From Candidatus Nealsoniibacteriota bacterium (GTDB lineage: Bacteria; Patescibacteriota; Minisyncoccia; Minisyncoccales; PWPS01): a DNA stretch of 22,569 nt. Position numbers and translations under genes: made by a program. A model generated the notes under the pieces. It ran no database searches. It was given only the letters and a program-made list of their open reading frames with translations, and had not been told where the DNA came from. Position 1 is the stretch's first letter. Each line of letters opens with the position of its first letter. This document shows positions 14,831-19,783 of the stretch, one piece after another. Where the stretch lies: positions 1 through 22,569 of the forward strand of contig PWHM01000056.1 in the NCBI GenBank assembly GCA_003554915.1. The letters run 5' to 3'.

Positions 14831-16255
14831 TTAACCGGTCCAGCAATATAATAATATGGAAAAGTCACGAATATCGACCATTCCGTCCTGATTTATGTCC
14901 GCCCGCGGGTTCACGAAATCCGGCCCCCAGTTGAAAAGCAAAATACTGAAGTCAATCAAATCCACCCGTCCGTCCCTGTTTATGTCCGCCCGCACGCAGG
15001 CGATTTCCGGTCTGAACTCCTCCCCGACGGCAAATTCCACGGGTGTGGAAAAAGAACTCAACAATTTCTCCGGATCGGGAGAAATCGACCGTGCACGAGC
15101 TTCGTGAACGCCTTCTTGAACTTGACTGGTATCAAACTTATAAAACCAAGTCCCGTCCTCCCCGGCTCGGAACTCCTCAACTATCTCCTCTTCGGAGCTG
15201 ATCCTGAGGTCAACCGTGCTTTCCGGGGTGGTTTGTCCCAAAATCCCCACCTCGTCACCCCATTCGACCACCTGTCTGTCCACGTCGATGGTGGGGGGTA
15301 AGAATATTCCGTCGAATGTCGTTACCGCGTTTTCAATTACGTTGGCCGTAAAGCTGTGGGTCCTGCCCCGTCGGCCGTCCCCGTCTTCGGCCCAGATTCC
15401 GAAGGTATATACTCCGCCGCTGATATCGGTAATTTCATATAAGAAATTCGCCTCGTCGTCGGCCGTCGTAGTTCCGTCCAGCGTACCGTTCACCAACACC
15501 GTCACCTCGCTTTTCGGATAAGCTCGTCCCAAAAGCCTGACCTCGGTCTCCCGTGGCTGAGACGGTCTCGAGGGAGGATCGGGTTCTTTTTCGACTTCAA
15601 CTTCAAAATAAATAGTTTGGGAATAATCGCTCGGCTCACCGTCGTAAACCGCCCGGGCTTTCACCCCCCGGGCTTTCACCCAATGACTCCCCTCCTCCAA
15701 ATCACCGGTATCCATCAAGTAGAGCCAATTTCCCGACTCGTCGGTATCGGTGGTCCTACCGGTTTGAATGGTGGAGTCGACAATCTGGATTTCGCTTTCC
15801 GGAAAAGCCTCTCCGAATATCTTTAAATCCTCCCCTTTTTCCACTTCGGTCGCCCCCAGCTCAATGGTGGGAGGAAAAAAGATTCCCGATATCGTCTTCT
15901 CTTCACCTTCGAAAACGTCGATATTTTCGAATGTCAAAGTGACCGAATTCCTCCCGGCCTCACTGACCGCCCTGATCGAGAAGTCATAAGAAGTTCCGGA
16001 CTCCACTTTCACCCCTTCCTCGAATGAGGAATCTATATCCCGGAGGGCAATTTGAGTATCGTTTTTTAAAATATGTAAATAGGAGTCCGGATAAGCCCTA
16101 CCCTTGAAAACAACTCTTCCCATGGTTATGTCTTTCACTTCGGCCGTAATATCAACTTCGCTAACTTCGCTCGTATCCATGAGCTGTCCGTAAGTGAAAC
16201 CGGAAAAGAGAGAAAAAAACAATACGACCAAAAAGAAGATACTTTTCTTTCTCAT
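14831..16255 (-). CDS. Secreted multi-Ig protein with C-terminal type I dockerin
   Basis: From the ATG at 16255 the product is 474 residues. A signal peptide (RKKSIFFLVVLFFSLFSGF, cleavage near 23) precedes four Ig-like beta domains that form an A-B-A-B duplication (about 33-123, 124-222, 236-314, 315-411) with a Pro/Arg-rich linker between pairs. The C-terminal dockerin (420-474) has two calcium loops, ADINRDGRVDLIDFSILLF and ADINQDGMVDIRDFSILLY, each with Asp at positions 1, 5, 9 and 12 and Asn at 3. It has no membrane anchor, so it should be held by the two cohesin proteins encoded directly downstream. The only cysteines, Cys420 and Cys471, flank the dockerin. The in-frame ATG at 16309 lies inside the terminator hairpin and would spoil the signal peptide, so it is rejected. 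Confidence 0.9.
   Translation of the reverse strand: MRKKSIFFLVVLFFSLFSGFTYGQLMDTSEVSEVDITAEVKDITMGRVVFKGRAYPDSYLHILKNDTQIALRDIDSSFEEGVKVESGTSYDFSIRAVSEAGRNSVTLTFENIDVFEGEEKTISGIFFPPTIELGATEVEKGEDLKIFGEAFPESEIQIVDSTIQTGRTTDTDESGNWLYLMDTGDLEEGSHWVKARGVKARAVYDGEPSDYSQTIYFEVEVEKEPDPPSRPSQPRETEVRLLGRAYPKSEVTVLVNGTLDGTTTADDEANFLYEITDISGGVYTFGIWAEDGDGRRGRTHSFTANVIENAVTTFDGIFLPPTIDVDRQVVEWGDEVGILGQTTPESTVDLRISSEEEIVEEFRAGEDGTWFYKFDTSQVQEGVHEARARSISPDPEKLLSSFSTPVEFAVGEEFRPEIACVRADINRDGRVDLIDFSILLFNWGPDFVNPRADINQDGMVDIRDFSILLYCWTG
15023..16159 (-). repeat. A-B-A-B internal duplication in the dockerin protein
   Basis: Two two-domain units. The A domains share KGRAYPDSYLHILKNDT versus LGRAYPKSEVTVLVNGT. 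The B domains share IFFPPTIELG versus IFLPPTIDVD, then GNWLYLMDTGDLEEGSH versus GTWFYKFDTSQVQEGVH. Unit 1 is about 15590-16159 and unit 2 about 15023-15550. Similarity is clear at protein level and weak at DNA level, so the duplication is old. Confidence 0.7.
15650..15679 (-). repeat. 15-bp tandem duplication inside the second Ig domain
   Basis: Two adjacent 15-nt units, GTGAAAGCCCGGGGG and GTGAAAGCCCGGGCG on the minus strand (14 of 15 identical), encode VKARG-VKARA. The matching place in the paired domain (HEARARS) has a single unit, so this looks like a recent in-frame slippage event at a GC-rich spot. Confidence 0.8.
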
Positions 16256-16267
16256 ATCTTTATCTAT

Positions 16268-16306
16268 AAAAGCCGTCCTTTTTGAACACTGCAAAGGACG
16301 GCTTTT
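16268..16306 (-). terminator. Strong hairpin (terminator or attenuator) before the dockerin gene
   Basis: A perfect 14-bp stem (AAAAGCCGTCCTTT with AAAGGACGGCTTTT), 11-nt loop and following TTTTATAGAT on the minus strand. It starts 24 nt after the stop of the DUF916-like gene and ends 12 nt before the dockerin ATG. There is no room for a conventional promoter between hairpin and ATG, so the dockerin/cohesin genes are either fed by read-through past this hairpin or transcribed from a weak promoter inside it. Confidence 0.85.
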
Positions 16307-16329
16307 CATTTATTGAAAACGCGTAGAAT

Positions 16330-17292
16330 TTACTCACTGTGGACGGTCGAACCATCGCTACTTTCGGTAAGCGCCTTTTCACCCTGAAACAAAATCTTGA
16401 AAGCCACCTTCAATCTTTTTCTGATCAGGAAAATTAAAATCAGTACTACCAACAGGGCCAGTCCCACTTTCCAGGGGAAGGCCCAAAAAGTAATTCTTCG
16501 GGGGCCGAAATTAACGTTTTCTCCGTAACTGCCGGTCAGGGTTGCCGTGTATCGGCCCGCCCAGAGCCATTCTTGGGGAAGCTCGGTCGTAAACTTTCTT
16601 TGCCCTCCGGGTAATACGTTTTTGGGTTCTATCTCCGCCACGCCCACCTCTTGACCCAGCCAGTTGGTAACGGTCACCTTGGCCGTCGGCCTAAAGTGAA
16701 CGTTTCCCAAATTCTGAAACATCATTTCAAAAGGAACCGGTCCCTTCTCCAGGTAGCCGGGAGCGGAAAAATCAACAATTTCCATATCCCTTTTCGTCTC
16801 TCCCGGGACGGTCACCAAAACCAAAGAGCCCGTCCGGGCCCTTATGGCCACCCCCGTTTCTTCCGGCCCGTGGGCCGCCGTGGTGCTGGCCAGAATGGTT
16901 CCGTAATGTCCTCCCGGCTCAACGATCTCCGGAACTTCTATGGTAAACTTGACGTATCTTTCTTCCCTGGGCTCGAGCTCCAATTCCTCCGGTTCCACCG
17001 TTACCCACTGGGCTATCGAATAAGGCAAGCTGTCGGCCGGCTCGACGGTGACGTGTCCCGCCTCCCCGGTCGGCCTGATGTCTTCCACCTGCATCTCCAC
17101 CTTGACGGTGGTATCTTCACTGGGATTGAGTATCTTGACGTGGTTTTCCAATACGTCGCCTCCCTCGGCCGTCATCTCGAAGACGAGTGGGGAGATCCCC
17201 ACCGTCCGGGCGAAAGCGGTCCCCGCAAATCCGAAAATTGCAAGCGCCAAAACCGCCGTCAGCAAAGCCACTTTTTTAAAATTTTTTTTCAT
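16330..17292 (-). CDS. DUF916/WxL-interacting-protein-like membrane protein (320 aa)
   Basis: A signal peptide (1-29, ending GTAFA) is followed by two beta-sandwich domains, a transmembrane helix (about 272-290, WKVGLALLVVLILIFLIRKR) and a short cytoplasmic tail. The first domain starts VGISPLVFEMTAEGGDVLE and contains LNPSEDTTVKVEMQVEDI, QWVTVEPEELELEPREERYV and EPGGHYGTIL, the pattern of DUF916 domains of WxL-interacting proteins in Gram-positive bacteria. The second contains FQNLGNVHFRPTAKVTVTN and LPGGQRKF. In Firmicutes such proteins hold WxL proteins at the cell surface. Here it lies 25 nt after a WxL-like gene, from whose promoter it should be transcribed. Identification comes from pattern and synteny, not a search. 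Confidence 0.75.
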   Translation of the reverse strand: MKKNFKKVALLTAVLALAIFGFAGTAFARTVGISPLVFEMTAEGGDVLENHVKILNPSEDTTVKVEMQVEDIRPTGEAGHVTVEPADSLPYSIAQWVTVEPEELELEPREERYVKFTIEVPEIVEPGGHYGTILASTTAAHGPEETGVAIRARTGSLVLVTVPGETKRDMEIVDFSAPGYLEKGPVPFEMMFQNLGNVHFRPTAKVTVTNWLGQEVGVAEIEPKNVLPGGQRKFTTELPQEWLWAGRYTATLTGSYGENVNFGPRRITFWAFPWKVGLALLVVLILIFLIRKRLKVAFKILFQGEKALTESSDGSTVHSE

Positions 17293-17317
17293 ATGGACTT
17301 ACCAAAATCCTAACGTA

Positions 17318-17959
17318 TTACGTCGTGCCGGCCGTTATCGTCAATGTAATGGTGTCTTCGTATGTACCTACCGGATTTTCATCATCGGAAGCGGCGTGGA
17401 CGTGTAAATCGAAAACGGACGTTCCCGTAGACATCGCCTCAGTGGCCGTGGCCAAAGCAGCAGTAGTATCAATGGAATTTACCTCGTCATCACCATCACC
17501 GCCGTCATAAGCCTCATTAATAGTCACACTGTCGTTATGAGTCTCCGTATCATGCACCGCCAAAGCGCCGTATCCGTCAATTCCTGCCGTGAGTGATTCT
17601 TTATCCTTCACCGTAGAAATGGTAACATTCTCCTCATCCTCAGAATTCTCCAGCCCTCCTTTTGCTCCCGAGATTGTCATCGACCAGCCGTCCGGGTGGT
17701 TGGTTCCCGCATTTACATTGGTCTGACCCTCTACTACATGCTCAACACCGGCAGTATCAACCATATTACCCAGAGCTAAACTGTCCTCATCTATACTTAT
17801 CGTAACCCATGCCTCCACTTCTGCCGAAACAATGACCGTGTCGGAAGCCGTCGCTTCTTCAGACGTAATACTAAGCCCTCCCAAGACGAAAACGCCGACC
17901 AATAAAAGCGTAAAAACACTCAAGATTTTTTTCCTGTACTTTAATAGAAATTTCTCCAT
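17318..17959 (-). CDS. Small acidic WxL-like secreted surface protein
   Basis: A 213-residue secreted protein with a basic N-terminus and long hydrophobic signal (about 1-38). The mature part is all beta-type: VSAEVEAWVTISIDEDSLALG, a central DGWSMTISGAKGGL at the place of the WxL motif (W92, M94), and a final GTYEDTITLTITA strand like the last strand of WxL domains. The mature region is strongly acidic, has no arginine and no cysteine, and only three lysines. It is first after the best promoter in the window and is followed by a DUF916-like partner, so it may be an abundant surface or S-layer-like component. A DUF4402-type or fimbrial-like beta sandwich is an alternative. No Shine-Dalgarno is seen before the ATG. 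Confidence 0.75.
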   Translation of the reverse strand: MEKFLLKYRKKILSVFTLLLVGVFVLGGLSITSEEATASDTVIVSAEVEAWVTISIDEDSLALGNMVDTAGVEHVVEGQTNVNAGTNHPDGWSMTISGAKGGLENSEDEENVTISTVKDKESLTAGIDGYGALAVHDTETHNDSVTINEAYDGGDGDDEVNSIDTTAALATATEAMSTGTSVFDLHVHAASDDENPVGTYEDTITLTITAGTT

Positions 17960-18012
17960 TAATTTAATCTTTGTTTTTGTTTGCTTAATCGACCTTTTTT
18001 ATTACTTATTCC

Positions 18013-18041
18013 ATTTTAACTCCTTTAAAAAAAAATGTCAA
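18013..18041 (-). promoter_or_regulatory. Strong sigma70-type promoter for the WxL-like gene
   Basis: On the minus strand: perfect -35 box TTGACA (18041-18036), 17-nt spacer containing nine T, -10 box TAAAAT (18018-18013). The expected transcription start is near 18006, leaving a leader of about 46 nt. A polypurine tract lies directly upstream and two palindromes lie further upstream. Confidence 0.82.
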
Positions 18042-18043
18042 AA

Positions 18044-18077
18044 CTCCTCCCTCCCTTCCCCCTTCCTTTACCCCTTC
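18044..18077 (-). promoter_or_regulatory. Polypurine G-rich tract upstream of the -35 box
   Basis: The minus strand is purine in this stretch except for a single T, with G runs at 18074-18071 (4), 18062-18058 (5), 18055-18053 (3) and 18051-18049 (3). Four runs of three or more with loops of 8, 2 and 1 nt could form a G-quadruplex, although the first loop is longer than the usual limit of 7. It abuts the promoter, so a regulatory role is possible but unproven. Confidence 0.4.
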
Positions 18078-18098
18078 TTTACACCTCGTAGGTGTAAA
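18078..18098. repeat. 21-bp palindrome, copy nearest the WxL promoter
   Basis: TTTACACCT-CGT-AGGTGTAAA: two perfect 9-bp arms around a 3-nt centre. It is the exact reverse complement of the copy at 18121-18141. There is no T-run after it, so it does not look like an intrinsic terminator. It could be an operator or a dispersed palindromic element. Confidence 0.8.
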
Positions 18099-18120
18099 TG
18101 ACATCCGCCCCTCTCACCAC

Positions 18121-18141
18121 TTTACACCTACGAGGTGTAAA
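18121..18141. repeat. 21-bp palindrome, copy next to the FKBP stop
   Basis: TTTACACCT-ACG-AGGTGTAAA, with the same 9-bp arms as the copy at 18078-18098 and an inverted centre. The centres are 43 bp apart, about four helical turns, so both could be bound on the same DNA face. On the minus strand both copies share a flanking C before and G after the palindrome, which extends the conserved unit to about 24 nt. It begins 9 nt after the FKBP gene. Confidence 0.8.
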
Positions 18142-18149
18142 TGGGGGTT

Positions 18150-18608
18150 TTAGTTTTTAATTCGAATCAGTTCAATTTCAAACACAATTGTGGCGTTGGG
18201 CGGTACCATATCCCGGACTCCACCCTGACCGTAGGCCAATTCCGGCGGAATGGTCAACCGGCGCTTGCCCCCTTCCCGCATTCCTTCCATGCCTATTTCC
18301 CAGCCTTCGATCACCCTTCCCTCTCCGAGTCTAAAAGTAAATGTCTTCTCTTTTTCAATCGAGCTGTCAAAAACGGTCCCGTCTTCCAGCATACCTTGAT
18401 AATGAACAGTCAGCTCATCACCCGCTTTTACCGCACTTCCCTCACCCTTCCGGATATCCTCAATCAAAAGATCGGGGTGTTCTTTTTGTTCTTCTTGTTC
18501 TTCCGTGGGCTCATTCTCAAATATTTTTTCTTCATTTCCACTCATCGCCAGTAAAAAAACAGCGGCCAAAATTATTATTATGATAAAAACGGTTTTTTTA
18601 TTCATCAT
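18150..18608 (-). CDS. Membrane-anchored FKBP-type peptidyl-prolyl isomerase
   Basis: A 152-residue protein with an N-terminal hydrophobic anchor (VFIIIIILAAVFLLAM, about 7-22) without a lipobox cysteine, an acidic linker (EEKIFENEPTEEQEEQ), and one complete FKBP domain (about 47-152). Active-site positions match FKBP12-type enzymes: Tyr70, Phe80, Asp81, Val99-Ile100, Trp103, Tyr126 and Phe143 (motifs VHYQGMLEDGTVFDSS, GRVIEGWEIGMEGM, AYGQGG). The catalytic domain should face outside the cell, where it could speed proline isomerisation of the secreted proteins encoded around it. Its start overlaps the DUF916-like gene by 11 nt. A second ATG at 18605 is equally possible. Confidence 0.93.
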   Translation of the reverse strand: MMNKKTVFIIIIILAAVFLLAMSGNEEKIFENEPTEEQEEQKEHPDLLIEDIRKGEGSAVKAGDELTVHYQGMLEDGTVFDSSIEKEKTFTFRLGEGRVIEGWEIGMEGMREGGKRRLTIPPELAYGQGGVRDMVPPNATIVFEIELIRIKN

Positions 18609-19755
18609 TATTTTTTCTCCGGCGGGTTAAAGCACGAAAGGCCAATTTTATTCTTCTGCGCCCCAAATAGAAAACTATCAGTATTATAACGAAGCCGGCC
18701 AAAAAGTAAAAGGAGGCCAAGGAGAAAAAGACGATCGACGGATTTCCGCCCCTGGGCAAAACCTCTTTTCTGATCGGCCCGGCGGCCTTAACGTCAAGCT
18801 CCGCTCGATATTTACCGAAAAACATTTCTCCCGCCACTTCAAAAAGAGAGGCCGACAGCATTGCCGAATCGCCCGCCTCCGCTTCTTGCAAGAAAACGGT
18901 AAAGTCACGAGTCCTGCCGGGCAGGATGGTTTGCCCTTCGAATTCCCCCTCTCCGATCTTATTTCCAAACGTATTATATATTGAAAGAGTGCCTTCCGGT
19001 TTTATATGATAGAGGTCCCTGTTTTTTATGCTCACCGTAAACTCGGACGGCTTCCTTCTGGTAATTTGAGTTCGAATATTTCTTCCGCCATTGCCCGTTT
19101 CCGCCAAAGCGATACCGCTTTCAAAAAACCCGAATCTTTCTTGAATATTTTCCAAGACGTCTTCAAAGAGTAAGGCCCTTTCCCTTTCCGGGATTGAAAA
19201 CTCCACCACCTCGAATTCTTTTTCCTCAGCGTCCAAAGCCAGAGAAGTGGTGGAGATCAAGAAGGGCACGCCTACTACCGGCACTACTTCCGGCCCCATC
19301 TCTTCAAGCTGATAAGAAGGAATGCGGGGCTCGAAATAAGTAAAAATATAATAACCGCCCGGCTCGGCATCATCCGGTACGTCAATCTCAAAGTTGAGAC
19401 GCCGCGTTTCTCCGGGCTCCAAGATGAGCTCCGAAGTTTCGAATCGAACCCAGGATTCGGGTCCCTCCGGATCCGGTCTCTGAAGAAGCATATCGCCGGT
19501 TCCCTCTTCAGCGCCGAAAGAAGTTACCCTGACGGAAACGGGTAAAGAGATTTCACCACGATTCCCCAGTTTAAAAGAATCCTTGTCGGAATCACCGGGA
19601 AAAACCACCAAATCGAACTTTTGAGGGGAAATGGAGAGCCCTACGGAAGAAGCTTCCGATTGAGCTGTCGGATAAAGTAAAACCGTCACCGAAAACAGTA
19701 AAAACAATAAAAAGCTCCCGGCTGAAAACGTTTTGTTAATTGCTGGTTTTATCAT
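18598..19755 (-). CDS. DUF916/WxL-interacting-protein-like membrane protein (385 aa)
   Basis: A signal peptide (about 1-36), a first domain (about 37-180; VGLSISPQKFDLVVFPGDS, LILEPGETRRLNFEIDVP, EPGGYYIFTY) with the DUF916 pattern, a second beta domain (about 235-325; TVSIKNRDLYHIKPEGTLSI, TILPGRTRDFTVFL), a transmembrane helix (about 341-364) and a basic tail (GRRRIKLAFRALTRRRK). It is a paralogue of the 320-residue protein at 16330-17292, with an extra insertion of about 45 residues (around 190-235) between the domains. It lies 28 nt after the giant surface protein, whose C-terminal domain is WxL-like, so the pair repeats the WxL/DUF916 arrangement. The FKBP gene overlaps its end. Confidence 0.75.
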   Translation of the reverse strand: MIKPAINKTFSAGSFLLFLLFSVTVLLYPTAQSEASSVGLSISPQKFDLVVFPGDSDKDSFKLGNRGEISLPVSVRVTSFGAEEGTGDMLLQRPDPEGPESWVRFETSELILEPGETRRLNFEIDVPDDAEPGGYYIFTYFEPRIPSYQLEEMGPEVVPVVGVPFLISTTSLALDAEEKEFEVVEFSIPERERALLFEDVLENIQERFGFFESGIALAETGNGGRNIRTQITRRKPSEFTVSIKNRDLYHIKPEGTLSIYNTFGNKIGEGEFEGQTILPGRTRDFTVFLQEAEAGDSAMLSASLFEVAGEMFFGKYRAELDVKAAGPIRKEVLPRGGNPSIVFFSLASFYFLAGFVIILIVFYLGRRRIKLAFRALTRRRKNNDE

Positions 19756-19783
19756 AAGTGCGAAAAGTTTTAAATCGAATTCT

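Noticed and set aside
16253..16309. Dockerin protein starting at the ATG at 16309
   Set aside because: That ATG is next to the terminator hairpin, which would then be coding, and it would place 18 residues before a textbook signal peptide.
18078..18141. Two-copy repeat as a CRISPR fragment
   Set aside because: Only two copies, in opposite orientation, each a full palindrome with a 22-nt spacer and no cas gene nearby; this does not fit a CRISPR array.
18078..18141. Palindromes as intrinsic terminators of the FKBP gene
   Set aside because: Neither palindrome is followed by a T-run on the minus strand, unlike the clear terminators at 11588-11614 and 16268-16306.
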